Below, one piece after another: positions 43,582-52,484 of a stretch of 64,000 nucleotides of DNA. The position numbers were made by a program, and so were the translations under genes. The notes under the pieces are model-generated. The model worked only from the letters and a program-made list of their open reading frames with translations. It did no database searches and had not been told where the DNA came from. This stretch comes from JAJPKK01 sp963807015 (lineage in GTDB: Bacteria > Pseudomonadota > Alphaproteobacteria > Rhizobiales > Xanthobacteraceae): NCBI GenBank assembly GCA_963807015.1, contig CAWEAS010000034.1, positions 124,001 to 188,000 of the forward strand, read 5' to 3'. The first letter of the stretch is position 1; each line of letters opens with the position of its first letter.

Positions 43582-44258
43582 GACGCCCTCCCCAACAGCA
43601 GCTCGACGTGGGCGCGCATCATCCCGGCCACATCGAGCTTTGCGAAACGATCGAACAAGCCCGCCCAGATGATCGCGAGAACGGCCGGCGCGGCGACGAG
43701 CTGGGGGTAGCGCGCCAGCGCGGGGTTCGAGACTTCACCGCGCGCGATGCCGCGCTCGAGCAGCGCGGAGACCGTCGTCATTCCGCGCTCGACGACCTCG
43801 CGATAATAGAACTCGGCAAGCTTCGGAAAGCGCGCTCCCTCGGAAATGACGAGCTGTGCGACATCGCGCCGCCGCGTGCCGTAAAGGCCGGTCACGAACA
43901 GGTTCGCAAATCCTTCGAGCGCCATTCGGACCGGAATATCGGTCATGCGCAGCTTGTCGAGGTTTGCCACCAGGGGGCCGAGCATTGCTCGCACAAGTTC
44001 CTGGAACAGCGCCTCCTTGTCGGCGAAGTACAAATAGATCGTCCCTTTGGCGACGCCGGCGCGACGCGCCACGTCCTCCATTCGCGTCGCTGCAAAGCCC
44101 TGCTTCGAGAATTCATCAAGCGCCGCCGCAAGGATCGCCTCCCTGCGGGCCGCGCTTGTTTCCGCGCGCCCTGCCCGCGGCCGCGTCGCTGGCCGCCTGG
44201 CGGCTGATTTTGCGGTCGCGTGTGGTTGCGATTTGGACCTTCGTTTGGCGCCGGCCAT
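43578..44258 (-). CDS. TetR family transcriptional regulator of the efflux operon
   Basis: 226 residues. A basic tail of about 35 residues, then the TetR DNA-binding domain REAILAAALDEFSKQGFAATRMEDVARRAGVAKGTIYLYFADKEALF, and a ligand-binding domain of the AcrR C-terminal type. First gene of the operon TetR-HlyD-ABC-ABC2-ABC2, overlapping hlyD by four bases. A palindrome 13-30 bases before its start indicates autoregulation: the regulator would repress its own exporter until a ligand binds. The ligand is unknown. Confidence 0.92.
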   Translation of the reverse strand: MAGAKRRSKSQPHATAKSAARRPATRPRAGRAETSAARREAILAAALDEFSKQGFAATRMEDVARRAGVAKGTIYLYFADKEALFQELVRAMLGPLVANLDKLRMTDIPVRMALEGFANLFVTGLYGTRRRDVAQLVISEGARFPKLAEFYYREVVERGMTTVSALLERGIARGEVSNPALARYPQLVAAPAVLAIIWAGLFDRFAKLDVAGMMRAHVELLLGRAS

Positions 44259-44270
44259 TGTTCTGTTCTC

Positions 44271-44288
44271 TGACTGACTGGTCAGTCA
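44271..44288. promoter_or_regulatory. TetR-type operator
   Basis: Perfect 8-base inverted repeat tgactgac / gtcagtca around a two-base centre (tg). It lies immediately upstream of the TetR start, where the promoter and leader are expected. The TGACTGAC half-site is typical of AcrR/NalC-like TetR repressors. Confidence 0.8.
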
Positions 44289-44401
44289 CATTTACCCCGG
44301 CGTAAGAGGATTCGCAAGAGCCCCGATCGAATATTTGAAGAAAGCCGATCGCGACCGCGCTTTCGACGGTTTCCCGCGATCGAATTGCTCGATCTTGGAA
44401 C

Positions 44402-45805
44402 CTAATCGCGTGAGTTCTCGGCACGCAGCGTGTGACCTGCCTCGCGCAGGCGCGTCGTATCTTCGGGCGAGCGGTCGGTCGCCACCCCCCAGTCGAGCGG
44501 CTCGTCCTGGCTGTAGCGCTTGCCTAAACGCCACGCGATCTCCGCCTTCATCAGCTCCGCACCGAGGTAGAAGGCGTGCGGCGCATCCTCGCCAATGGCG
44601 AGCTTAGGAAAGAGCGAGAATGCATCCTGCGCGACGTGATGTCCGTCGCGGTTGTAGACATGGATCCCCTCCTCGCTCGTCTCGATACGAAAATTCGCAT
44701 CTTTGACCTGGCGCGCCAGCTCCATGATGTCCTGTGACGAACTCGGAAACGGGGAGCGGTCGTGCAGTTGTACGAGGGCGCCGCCGTAGTCCTTCGGCAG
44801 TGCCCCATCCTGGCGGGCCGCGTACATCATGCGTCGCGCCGCGTCGTGCTCCTGCAAGGTGCGCCGGGTATGGGGGCTCACCTGCACGACGAGCACGTTG
44901 CGGATGTGAAGCTCCGAGCAAACACCTAGCAGCGCTGTGGTCACGCCACCGGAATCCGCATCGGTCAGCTCCGTCAGATTTCCGGTCCCCATCAGAATTT
45001 CTGCCTCCGGCAATTGGCGTCGCAGCTCCGCGTATCGAGTGAGCGACGCCATGAAGCCGAAATGAATCGGATCGAGGATCGGGTCGAGCAGCGCTGCGAT
45101 TCCGTGCTTTTCGGCTACCTCGGCGGCACGCAACAAAGAAGCAAGGTCGCCGTGAGTTGCGGGAACGAGCACCGGCGTTGCGCCGGTTTCCTCCGCGAGA
45201 TCGAGAGTATGCTCGTTGAGGCTCAGCAGAAACCTCGCGCCGGCGCGGCCGCCGCGGCGCAACTCCCCGGTGTCGGCGGAATCGACACTGACGGCATAGC
45301 CGGCCTGAACCAGCGTCCGCACCGCGTCGTCCAGATGAGGAAATGGCGTATCGGGCAGGCAGCCGAGATCAATAACGTCGGCGCCGGCGGCACGCATTGC
45401 AGCGGCGCGCGCGAGGATGGTATCGACCGGAAGAGCCGACGCGTCGACAATCTCGGCGAAGATGCGGATGTCGTGGCCCGACAGATCGAGATGGCGGCCG
45501 CCCTTGCCGAAATAAGCGGGCAAATCCTTCAACTCCTCGGGACCACGCTCGAACGGAACTCCGAACTCGGCGCTGAGCCGGTCGAGATCGGCGCGACAGC
45601 GGCCCGGCAACATCACGCGGCTTGCATTCACGGGCCGCGGCAGCCGCCGCGAGATGATGCTCTCGGTCATGAGCGCGGCGACCGTCACGCCGATATCGTG
45701 GATCGCCCACTGAAATTCGGTATCGCCGAGCCCGACCAGGACCTTCTCCAGCCGCGGGCGCGCGAGATGCCCGGTGAGAAACAGGATGCGCTCTTGTTCA
45801 CCCAT
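44402..45805 (-). CDS. Dihydropteroate synthase-related pterin-binding protein of tetrahydromethanopterin synthesis
   Basis: 467 residues from the ATG at 45805. N-terminal part RILFLTGHLARPRLEKVLVGLG, then a TIM-barrel pterin-binding region (FAEIVDASALPVDTILARAAAMRAAGADVIDLGC, GTGNLTELTDADSGGVTTALLG) as in the archaeal dihydropteroate-synthase-related family. In methylotrophs this gene accompanies the tetrahydromethanopterin genes and is thought to act in cofactor assembly. It overlaps the flavoprotein gene by eight bases. Distinct from the classical folP at 60579. Confidence 0.82.
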   Translation of the reverse strand: MGEQERILFLTGHLARPRLEKVLVGLGDTEFQWAIHDIGVTVAALMTESIISRRLPRPVNASRVMLPGRCRADLDRLSAEFGVPFERGPEELKDLPAYFGKGGRHLDLSGHDIRIFAEIVDASALPVDTILARAAAMRAAGADVIDLGCLPDTPFPHLDDAVRTLVQAGYAVSVDSADTGELRRGGRAGARFLLSLNEHTLDLAEETGATPVLVPATHGDLASLLRAAEVAEKHGIAALLDPILDPIHFGFMASLTRYAELRRQLPEAEILMGTGNLTELTDADSGGVTTALLGVCSELHIRNVLVVQVSPHTRRTLQEHDAARRMMYAARQDGALPKDYGGALVQLHDRSPFPSSSQDIMELARQVKDANFRIETSEEGIHVYNRDGHHVAQDAFSLFPKLAIGEDAPHAFYLGAELMKAEIAWRLGKRYSQDEPLDWGVATDRSPEDTTRLREAGHTLRAENSRD

Positions 45806-46349
45806 GGAGCGCGAGCTCGCGCTTGCGTGCTGCCAACGACTGTTCGAGTTCGGAGAGCGTCTCGACGACCCGGGTTGCGTCAAAAGCCTTGAGCCGCGCC
45901 GTGTTCTCTAGGTCAACGCGCCGCGGATAGACTTTCACCATGCCCTTCGGCGCTTCGGTTTCGAGTTCGGGGGCGGTGTCGCAGGCAAACACGATTGCCG
46001 GGACCCGACACTTGCCTGCCTGCGCAAAGACGTTTGTGGCGAGACTGTCGGAAATCCCGTACACGCACTTCGCGACCGTGTTCGACGATGCCGGCGCGAT
46101 GACGAGCGTATGGTAGATGCCGTAATAGAAATTGCCGACCGGAGGCGCGCTCGCCGTCGTATCGCGGAAAATGCGCGTCGACTTCGGCACGCTCAGATCC
46201 TGCTTGTACATGCGCACCACTTCGGCGGCAGCCCGCGTCACGAACAAGTCGACCTCATCAAGCTCATGGATCATGGCGAGGCATTCCTTAAAGAAATGCC
46301 CAGATCCCGTCAGCGCCCAAGCCCACCGCGGTGTCTTCACCTTGGCCAT
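45798..46349 (-). CDS. Flavoprotein of the DmrA/AfpA type (dihydromethanopterin reductase-like)
   Basis: 183 residues with the flavoprotein (HFCD) fold: WALTGSGHFFKECLAMI at the start, VDLFVTRAAAEVVRMY, NFYYGIYHTLVIAPASSNTVAKCVYGISDSLATN, a flavin-binding segment typical of the family. Related proteins reduce dihydromethanopterin to the active tetrahydro form. It lies within a four-gene cofactor operon, which supports that role here. Confidence 0.83.
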   Translation of the reverse strand: MAKVKTPRWAWALTGSGHFFKECLAMIHELDEVDLFVTRAAAEVVRMYKQDLSVPKSTRIFRDTTASAPPVGNFYYGIYHTLVIAPASSNTVAKCVYGISDSLATNVFAQAGKCRVPAIVFACDTAPELETEAPKGMVKVYPRRVDLENTARLKAFDATRVVETLSELEQSLAARKRELALHG

Positions 46350-46374
46350 GGAGAGATGATCCCCTCGTCCATCG

Positions 46375-47007
46375 CTAACGCAAGCTGATCGGACGGCCGA
46401 TCGCGATGTCGCGGGTCAATGCCGCGCTTACCGACTTATGCTCGGCCGGCCCGGCAATGGCGGCTTCAATTCCCTGCGCCGGCAGGAACCGCACAAATGC
46501 CGGATCGATGATCCCGCGCGCGACGAGATCGCGTGCGCAAGCGCCGGCGGCGGGAGGCGCGACCTGTTTCACGAGCAGCAGGCGTTTGGCGCCGATGTGC
46601 TTTGCAAGCCAGGCCGCAAGGCTGTCGGCCGTCACGTCCCACGACCAGGGGATATCCTTGGCCATGAGCACGGCCCGCGTCGGCGACCACACCGCGACTT
46701 TGCTTTTTCGCAAAACATTCCGGATCGCCGATACGGAATCCGCGCGGACGAATGCTGCATTGAGGTTCGCGAGCGCTACGCCATATTGCTCCATGGCAAG
46801 CAGCGCCATGTGATGGGCGGCGCGGTCGTCAAAGCCCATTTTTGGCTGGGCGGCCCGGACCGCTTCCGCGAAGGGACCCCCGCCCGGCACGACAACGACA
46901 TGCCCGGCACCGCTGGCCGCGATCGCGTCGAGCCAACCGTGCAAATGACGCGAGAAGGCAAAGCTGCCGCCGAGCTTGATGACAACGAGCTGGCGCTTGG
47001 CGCGCAT
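46375..47007 (-). CDS. Amino-acid-kinase-fold protein, MfnE-like
   Basis: 210 residues of the aspartokinase/uridylate kinase fold: QLVVIKLGGSFAFS at the start, GHVVVVPGGGPFAEAVR as the phosphate-binding glycine loop, and KDIPWSWDVTADSLAAWLA. In methanogens the related MfnE phosphorylates the aminomethylfuran phosphate intermediate of methanofuran. The start directly follows the mfnB-folB fusion stop. Assignment to methylofuran synthesis is by homology and context. Confidence 0.8.
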   Translation of the reverse strand: MRAKRQLVVIKLGGSFAFSRHLHGWLDAIAASGAGHVVVVPGGGPFAEAVRAAQPKMGFDDRAAHHMALLAMEQYGVALANLNAAFVRADSVSAIRNVLRKSKVAVWSPTRAVLMAKDIPWSWDVTADSLAAWLAKHIGAKRLLLVKQVAPPAAGACARDLVARGIIDPAFVRFLPAQGIEAAIAGPAEHKSVSAALTRDIAIGRPISLR

Positions 47008-48189
47008 TCACTCGGCCGCGTTCGAAAGCGTGGTTCCACCGGTTACGGTATAAAGCTGATAGACGTTCGCAACTTCCGCCTTGCGCTCGCGCCTGATCTC
47101 GACGCCCACCGCGCCCGGACCGACATCGAGCTTCTCGACGCGCACCGTGACGTTGATCACGCGCGGGTGCACCAGGAGAAATGAGGCGACCCGCTCGGCA
47201 ATGGTCTCGACCAACGGCGTGTGCACCCGGGCAACCACACGGCGGATGCCGTCCATGATCACGTCATAGGAGACAACATCGCGCATGGTCTCGATAGCGC
47301 CGCTGTGGCGGATGATCGTGGCGTCGACATTGAATCTGACATTCTGGGGCTTATCCCGTTCGCGCGCATAGGCGCCGACACGGACCGGAATCACGAAGTC
47401 GTGAACGAAAATGCGGTCGGTGCCGCCTTCGGCATCCTGTTCTGCCGCATATCCCCAGGCGATCGGAGGTTGGTCGTGCTTGCCCGCGGACGGCGCGACG
47501 ACGCGGCTGCGCGGATCGAGCGGGATTAACTCGCGGATGAGCCGCGTTGCCGCCGGATCGATGGAGCCCCCGCGATCGTGCTCCGCGCACAGGGCGCGAC
47601 GAAATCCGAGGAAATCCGGGTCAAGCAGCAGCAACCGGGGAATATCGGGCGCTTCCAAGGAGCCGGCGAGGCCCGCCATCAAGCCGTTGGCCCGTGCGCA
47701 CACGACGAAATCCTCGAGCGCGGCCAAATCCATGTGATCGAGCAGCGAGCCCAAGCCTTTGCGCGCGGTGTCGACCATCACCCCGGCGAACCCGCATTCG
47801 GCCATCAGCGGCACCAAGCCACTATCGGCTTCGGCGTCGGCGAACATGACGCCGACAAGTTTGGTGTCGCCTGCCACCCCCGACAGCGTGCGGATACAGT
47901 CCTCGCGTCCGGGACCAGGAAAGAGCCCGACTTTGACATAGTCGACGCCGGCGTGGGCCATGCGCGCCGCCGCGGCAACAACGATCTCCGGCTGCATAGG
48001 CAGATCGCCCGTCACGGCGCTGACCGGCCGCCGACCGGCGACTGACCGCACGACCGTTTCGACCGCTTCGGGTGATAACGCTCCGAGCGCCCCCTGCGAG
48101 GGGTCCTTCAGGTCGATGATGTCGGCGCCGTCCGCGACCGCAATCTCGGCCTCGTCCGCATCCCTGACGCTCGCCAAAAACAAAGTCAT
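47008..48189 (-). CDS. Fusion of (5-formylfuran-3-yl)methyl phosphate synthase (MfnB) and a dihydroneopterin aldolase-like (FolB) domain
   Basis: 393 residues. Residues 1-235 match MfnB/DUF556, a TIM-barrel enzyme that makes the furan ring of methanofuran from glyceraldehyde-3-phosphate: SVRDADEAEIAVADGADIIDLKDPSQGALG, VDYVKVGLFPGP, GVMVDTARKG. Residues 265-375 match FolB: DRIFVHDFVIPVRVGAYARERDKPQNVRFNVD, VVSYDVIMDGI, LVETIAERVASFLL, VNVTVRVEKLDV-like. FolB-type proteins cleave dihydroneopterin in pterin synthesis. The fusion joins the furan and pterin branches of the C1 cofactors. First gene of the operon running to 44402. Confidence 0.87.
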   Translation of the reverse strand: MTLFLASVRDADEAEIAVADGADIIDLKDPSQGALGALSPEAVETVVRSVAGRRPVSAVTGDLPMQPEIVVAAAARMAHAGVDYVKVGLFPGPGREDCIRTLSGVAGDTKLVGVMFADAEADSGLVPLMAECGFAGVMVDTARKGLGSLLDHMDLAALEDFVVCARANGLMAGLAGSLEAPDIPRLLLLDPDFLGFRRALCAEHDRGGSIDPAATRLIRELIPLDPRSRVVAPSAGKHDQPPIAWGYAAEQDAEGGTDRIFVHDFVIPVRVGAYARERDKPQNVRFNVDATIIRHSGAIETMRDVVSYDVIMDGIRRVVARVHTPLVETIAERVASFLLVHPRVINVTVRVEKLDVGPGAVGVEIRRERKAEVANVYQLYTVTGGTTLSNAAE

Positions 48190-48451
48190 CCCGGCTCACC
48201 TGATTGTTGCGACTGCGAAGCCGACACCGTCGGACGTGGGAAATCGCCCCGAAGTATGGGCGGCATTGTGTCTCGTGGAACCTCTGCGCTCAACATCTCG
48301 TTCCCTCCCCAACGTATTATTCTGAGCCAGCAGAATGAAGTGCAGGCATCGCGGCTGAATTGGAAATGGGCCTCATTATTGCGCCTCATTATATAGACAA
48401 ACGGCCCCTTTGATCGTCTCATGCGGACGTTAGGTCTGCTGGAGCATTGTC

Positions 48452-49633
48452 GTGGTTCGCCTGCTTTTGACCATCGCTTTCGGGCTTACATTGCTTTCCC
48501 CGGCCACGGCGGACCCGGTCGAATTCAAGCTCGGTTATCTGCGCGTTCTGAAGCCGAGAATCGCCATCTCACCGCTCGAAACGCCGGCGGCAAACGACGG
48601 CTTGGCGGGGGCGCAGGCGGCCATCAACGACAATAACACCACGGGCAAATTCGTCGGTCAGCATTTCACGCTCGAAGACGTGAAACTGAAGGAAGGCGAC
48701 GATCCTGCGGCTGCCGTTACAGGGCTCGCGGATCGCGGTGTTTCGTTCATTGTCGCCGATCTGCCAGCAGATGCGCTGTTAAGGGCCGCCGACGCCGGAC
48801 GGGCGCGCGGGCTTCTGCTCTTCAATGCCGGCGCGTCCGACGATCGGCTGCGGGAAGCAGACTGCCGCGCCAACGTCATCCACACGGCGCCGACCCGCTC
48901 GATGCTTGCCGACGCTCTTGGGCAATACCTGGTATGGAAGCGCTGGCAAAAATGGCTGCTGGTGGTCGGCTCCCACGATGCCGATAAGCTTTATGCCGAC
49001 ATGCTGCGACGCTCGGCAAAGCGCTTCGGCGCCAAGATCGTTCAGGAGCGCGTATTTGAGGATACCGGCGGCTCCCGCCGATCGGATACCGGCGTCGTCC
49101 AAGTCCAGCGCCAGATCCCGACCTTTACGCAGCAGGCACCCGATTACGACGTGCTCGTCGCCGCGGACGAGAGCGACGTGTTTGCCGCATATCTGCCGTT
49201 TCGTACCTGGGAGCCGCGCCCCGTCGCGGGCTCCGCGGGCCTCGTACCCACGAGTTGGGACGCCTCCAACGATCAGTGGGGAGCGACGCAGATGCAGGAC
49301 CGCTTCGTCAAGGAATTCGCGCGCCGCATGACCGCGCGCGACATGCAGGCCTGGATGGCGGTGCGCATGATCGGCGAAAGCGCGACCCACACCCACTCGA
49401 CCGAACCGAAGGCGGCGCTCGCATTCTTCAAAAGCCCGGATTTTGCGCTCGCTGCCTTCAAGGGCCAGAAGCTGACGCTGCGCGACTGGAACTTGCAGCT
49501 GCGCCAGCCCATCCTGCTCACCGACGGACGAACCGTCGTCTCGGTTTCGCCGCAGGAAGGCTTCCTGCATCAGTTTTCGGAATTGGATACGCTCGGCTTC
49601 GACCGGCCCGAGAGCAAGTGCAAACTGCAGTGA
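48452..49633 (+). CDS. Substrate-binding protein of PQQ-associated ABC system
   Basis: 393 residues opening at GTG, with a signal peptide (LLLTIAFGLTLLSPATA). It is a type I periplasmic-binding-protein fold related to branched-chain amino acid receptors: VEFKLGYLRVLKPR, AAINDNNTTGKF, GLADRGVSFIVADLPADAL, KRWQKWLLVVGSHDADKLY. This family occurs only in quinoprotein alcohol dehydrogenase loci beside the ABC genes that follow here. It may sense or import a compound needed for the XoxF system; the ligand is not known to me. Confidence 0.87.
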   Translation: MVRLLLTIAFGLTLLSPATADPVEFKLGYLRVLKPRIAISPLETPAANDGLAGAQAAINDNNTTGKFVGQHFTLEDVKLKEGDDPAAAVTGLADRGVSFIVADLPADALLRAADAGRARGLLLFNAGASDDRLREADCRANVIHTAPTRSMLADALGQYLVWKRWQKWLLVVGSHDADKLYADMLRRSAKRFGAKIVQERVFEDTGGSRRSDTGVVQVQRQIPTFTQQAPDYDVLVAADESDVFAAYLPFRTWEPRPVAGSAGLVPTSWDASNDQWGATQMQDRFVKEFARRMTARDMQAWMAVRMIGESATHTHSTEPKAALAFFKSPDFALAAFKGQKLTLRDWNLQLRQPILLTDGRTVVSVSPQEGFLHQFSELDTLGFDRPESKCKLQ

Positions 49634-49658
49634 GTTTGCGAACGATGAATCCGATCAA

Positions 49659-50633
49659 ATGAATACGATCAAATCGAGTTTGCTTGGTCTCGTGATCGCC
49701 CTTGCTTCGGGCGGCGCCGCAAATGCATTCACCGCCTACGTATCCAATGAGAAGGGCAATACCGTCACCATTATCGATACCGACAAACTAGCCGTCATCG
49801 GCACCATCAAAGTTGGGCAACGGCCCCGCGGCATCGAATTGACCAAGGACGGCAAATTCGTCCTCGTCGCCGTCGGCGACGATGACACGATCCAGATGAT
49901 CGATACCAAATCGAACGAAATCGTAGCCAACTTGCCGTCAGGACCTGACCCCGAGCTGTTCACCCAGGACCCGAGCGGCCAGATTCTCTATGTCGCCAAC
50001 GAGGACACCAACACGGTCACGATTATCGACCTCGAGAAGCGCATGCCCATGGGTGAGGTACAGGTCGGTGTCGAGCCGGAAGGAATGGGCATCAGCCCCG
50101 ACGGCAAGATCCTGGTCAACACCTCCGAAACGACCAACATGGCGCACTTCATCGATACGCAGACGCGTCAGATCGTCGCCAATGTGCTGGTCGATTCCCG
50201 GCCGCGCTTTGCCGAGTTCAAGCGCGACAATTCCGAACTGTGGGTGTCGTCCGAGGTCGGCGGCACGGTAAGCATCATCGATCCGGCCAAGCATGAGGTA
50301 ATCAAGAAGATCACCTTTGCGATTCCCGGGCTGCGCAGCGAGGCAATCCAGCCGGTTGGCATCACGCTCACCAAGGACGGCAAAACCGGCTTTGTGGCAC
50401 TCGGTCCCGCGAACCGCGTTGCCGTGATCGACGGGACGACCCACGAGGTCAAAAAATATCTGCTGGTTGGGCAGCGCGTCTGGCATATGGCACTGACACC
50501 GGACGAGAAATATCTTCTGACCACAAACGGTGTTTCCAACGACGTATCGGTCATCGACGTCGCGAGCCTGCGCGTGATCAAATCGATCCAAGTCGGCGAG
50601 CTGCCGTGGGGTGTGACGATTTCTCAACGCTAG
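49659..50633 (+). CDS. YVTN beta-propeller protein, PQQ-dependent catabolism-associated
   Basis: 324 residues with a signal peptide (ALASGGAANAF) and seven-bladed propeller repeats: NTVTIIDTDKLAVIGTIKVGQRPRGI, NTVTIIDLEKRMPMGEVQVG, GTVSIIDPAKHEVIKKI, NDVSVIDVASLRVIKSIQVG. It belongs to a family found with quinoprotein alcohol dehydrogenase genes. Role unknown, probably periplasmic. A 14-15-base tandem repeat surrounds its start, with a preceding four-codon frame MNPIK at 49645. Confidence 0.88.
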   Translation: MNTIKSSLLGLVIALASGGAANAFTAYVSNEKGNTVTIIDTDKLAVIGTIKVGQRPRGIELTKDGKFVLVAVGDDDTIQMIDTKSNEIVANLPSGPDPELFTQDPSGQILYVANEDTNTVTIIDLEKRMPMGEVQVGVEPEGMGISPDGKILVNTSETTNMAHFIDTQTRQIVANVLVDSRPRFAEFKRDNSELWVSSEVGGTVSIIDPAKHEVIKKITFAIPGLRSEAIQPVGITLTKDGKTGFVALGPANRVAVIDGTTHEVKKYLLVGQRVWHMALTPDEKYLLTTNGVSNDVSVIDVASLRVIKSIQVGELPWGVTISQR

Positions 50634-50734
50634 CGCGCCTAGCCTTTTGATAAGACAAACGAACGGCAGAGCCAGCAACGGCGAATGGTATGCCGCAGCT
50701 TAGAAGCCGCGGCATAAGCATCGGGACGGAAACA

Positions 50735-51511
50735 ATGCACGGCGTCAGGGACGTGGAGCCGGCGGCGCTTGCGATCGAAGGCGCAGGTTATGCCTATGGC
50801 GCCCGCCGTGCGCTCGATAACGTCTCCTTCACGATCGCGCCCGCGACTTTCACGGTTCTCTTAGGCCTTAACGGCGCCGGCAAGAGCACGCTGTTTTCGC
50901 TGATCACCCGGCTGTTCGCCGCGCAGCGTGGCTCGATCCGCATCTTTGGCCACGACGTTTCCCGCAGGCCGGGCGACGCGCTGCAACTCCTTGGCGTCGT
51001 CTTTCAGCCGCGCACGCTCGATCTCGATCTCTCGGTGATGCAGAACCTGATCTATCACGCGGCGCTGCATGGCATCGGCAAGCGCGACGCGCGCCGACGT
51101 GCCAATGAGGTGCTGACTCGGATCGCCCTTGCCGATCGCGCCAAAGATAAGACGCGCAACCTCTCCGGCGGCCAGATGCGCCGCGTCGAAATTGCGCGCG
51201 CTTTGCTGCACCAGCCGCGCCTCCTCGTGCTCGACGAGCCGACTGTCGGCCTCGACGTCAAATCGCGGGCCGATATCCTCGCGCATGTCCGGCAGCTCGT
51301 GGCGCGGGATGGCCTCAGCGTGCTGTGGGCGACCCACCTGATCGACGAGGTCGCCGAGAGCGACAATGTCGTGGTGTTGCATCACGGCCAGGTGCTGGCC
51401 CACGGCCCGGTCGCACGGGTGATCGCTGACGCCGGCGCGCGCGATATTGGAGATGCCTTCGCGCGGCTCGCTCAGATCGTGCCGGGCGTCGGGACCAGCG
51501 AGGCCGCATGA
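50735..51511 (+). CDS. ABC transporter ATP-binding protein, PQQ-associated
   Basis: 258 residues from the ATG at 50735 (GGGACGG upstream); an ATG at 50690 would add 15 residues. Walker A GLNGAGKSTL, signature LSGGQMRRVEIARAL, Walker B LLVLDEPTVGLD and H-loop WATHLIDEVAESD are intact. The family sits beside the propeller and binding protein in alcohol-oxidation loci (PedA/PedC-like set). The stop overlaps the permease start by four bases. Confidence 0.9.
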   Translation: MHGVRDVEPAALAIEGAGYAYGARRALDNVSFTIAPATFTVLLGLNGAGKSTLFSLITRLFAAQRGSIRIFGHDVSRRPGDALQLLGVVFQPRTLDLDLSVMQNLIYHAALHGIGKRDARRRANEVLTRIALADRAKDKTRNLSGGQMRRVEIARALLHQPRLLVLDEPTVGLDVKSRADILAHVRQLVARDGLSVLWATHLIDEVAESDNVVVLHHGQVLAHGPVARVIADAGARDIGDAFARLAQIVPGVGTSEAA

Positions 51512-52359
51512 CGATCGAACTCGCGGTGCGCGCGCCGAGCGGCTTTTCGGCTTTGCAATATCTCATCTGCCTGAAAGGCATTGTGTGGCGCGAAGGCCTG
51601 CGCTTCCTGCACCAGCGCGAGCGCTTTATTTCGGCGCTGGTGCGGCCCTTGGTGTGGCTCTTCATCTTCGCCGTCGGCTTCCGCCAGGTTCTCGGCGTCT
51701 CGATCATCCCGCCTTACGAGACCTACGTCCTCTACGAGGTTTACATCGCGCCCGGCCTGATCGCGATGATCCAGCTGTTCAACGGCATGCAGTCATCGCT
51801 CTCGATGGTCTATGACCGCGAGATGGGCAACATGCGCACATTGCTCGTGAGCCCGTTGCCGCGCTGGTATCTGCTCTCCTGCAAGCTGCTGGCCGGCACA
51901 GCCGTATCCCTGCTGCAGGTCTACGCCTTTCTCGTCATTGCCTGGTTCTGGGAAATCGAACCGCCGCCGCTGGGATATCTCACGCTGCTGCCGGCAATTA
52001 TTCTGACCGGGTTGATGCTTGGCGCCCTTGGAATGTTGATTTCCTCGGTCATCAAGCAGCTTGAGAATTTTGCCGGCGTGATGAACTTCGTGATCTTTCC
52101 GATGTTTTTCGCCTCGTCCGCGCTCTATCCGCTGTGGCGCGTTCAAGAGGCGAGCCCGGTACTTTACTATATCTGCCAGTTCAATCCGTTCACCCACGCG
52201 GTCGAGCTCATCCGCTTCGCGCTTTATGAGCAGATCAACTGGCTGTCATTGGCGGTTGTCAGCGGCTGCACCATCGTATTCATGGTCGGCGCCATTCTCG
52301 CCTACGAACCATCGCGAGGCTTTCTGGCGCGCCGCACGGAACCCGGAGCCGGCACATGA
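51508..52359 (+). CDS. ABC-2 type permease, PQQ-associated (PedC-like)
   Basis: 283 residues, about six membrane helices: LVRPLVWLFIFAVGFRQVLG, MGNMRTLLVSPLPRWYLLSCKLLAG with the ABC-2 coupling segment, LVIAWFWEIEPPPLGYLTLLPAIILTG and later segments. It forms an exporter-type transporter with the preceding ATPase. In related bacteria these genes are needed for quinoprotein alcohol oxidation. Cargo unknown. Confidence 0.9.
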   Translation: MTIELAVRAPSGFSALQYLICLKGIVWREGLRFLHQRERFISALVRPLVWLFIFAVGFRQVLGVSIIPPYETYVLYEVYIAPGLIAMIQLFNGMQSSLSMVYDREMGNMRTLLVSPLPRWYLLSCKLLAGTAVSLLQVYAFLVIAWFWEIEPPPLGYLTLLPAIILTGLMLGALGMLISSVIKQLENFAGVMNFVIFPMFFASSALYPLWRVQEASPVLYYICQFNPFTHAVELIRFALYEQINWLSLAVVSGCTIVFMVGAILAYEPSRGFLARRTEPGAGT

Positions 52360-52374
52360 GTAGCCACGTACAAC

Positions 52375-52481
52375 GTCATTCCGGGGGCCGAGCAAAGCTC
52401 GGCAACCCGGAATGCATAGCCCCTGCCGAGGAATATGGATTCCGGGCTCGCCTCCCCTTCGCTGTGGCGCCCTGGAATGAC
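52375..52481. repeat. Intergenic palindromic repeat (gtcattccgggg / cctggaatgac family)
   Basis: Outer arms gtcattcc (from 52375) and ggaatgac (to 52481). Inside are a hairpin ccgag-caaag-ctcgg (52388-52402) and paired segments cccggaat / attccggg. This is a second repeat class known from Bradyrhizobium/Rhodopseudomonas-type genomes. An open frame through it gives a false 43-residue N-terminus to the next gene. Confidence 0.8.
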
Positions 52482-52484
52482 CAG

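Noticed and set aside
44402..45805. Calling this gene folP
   Set aside because: It is longer and of the archaeal DHPS-related type; the classical dihydropteroate synthase is at 60579-61451.
52356..52484. 43-residue N-terminal extension of the secreted protein
   Set aside because: Encoded by a palindromic repeat; the signal peptide starts at 52485.
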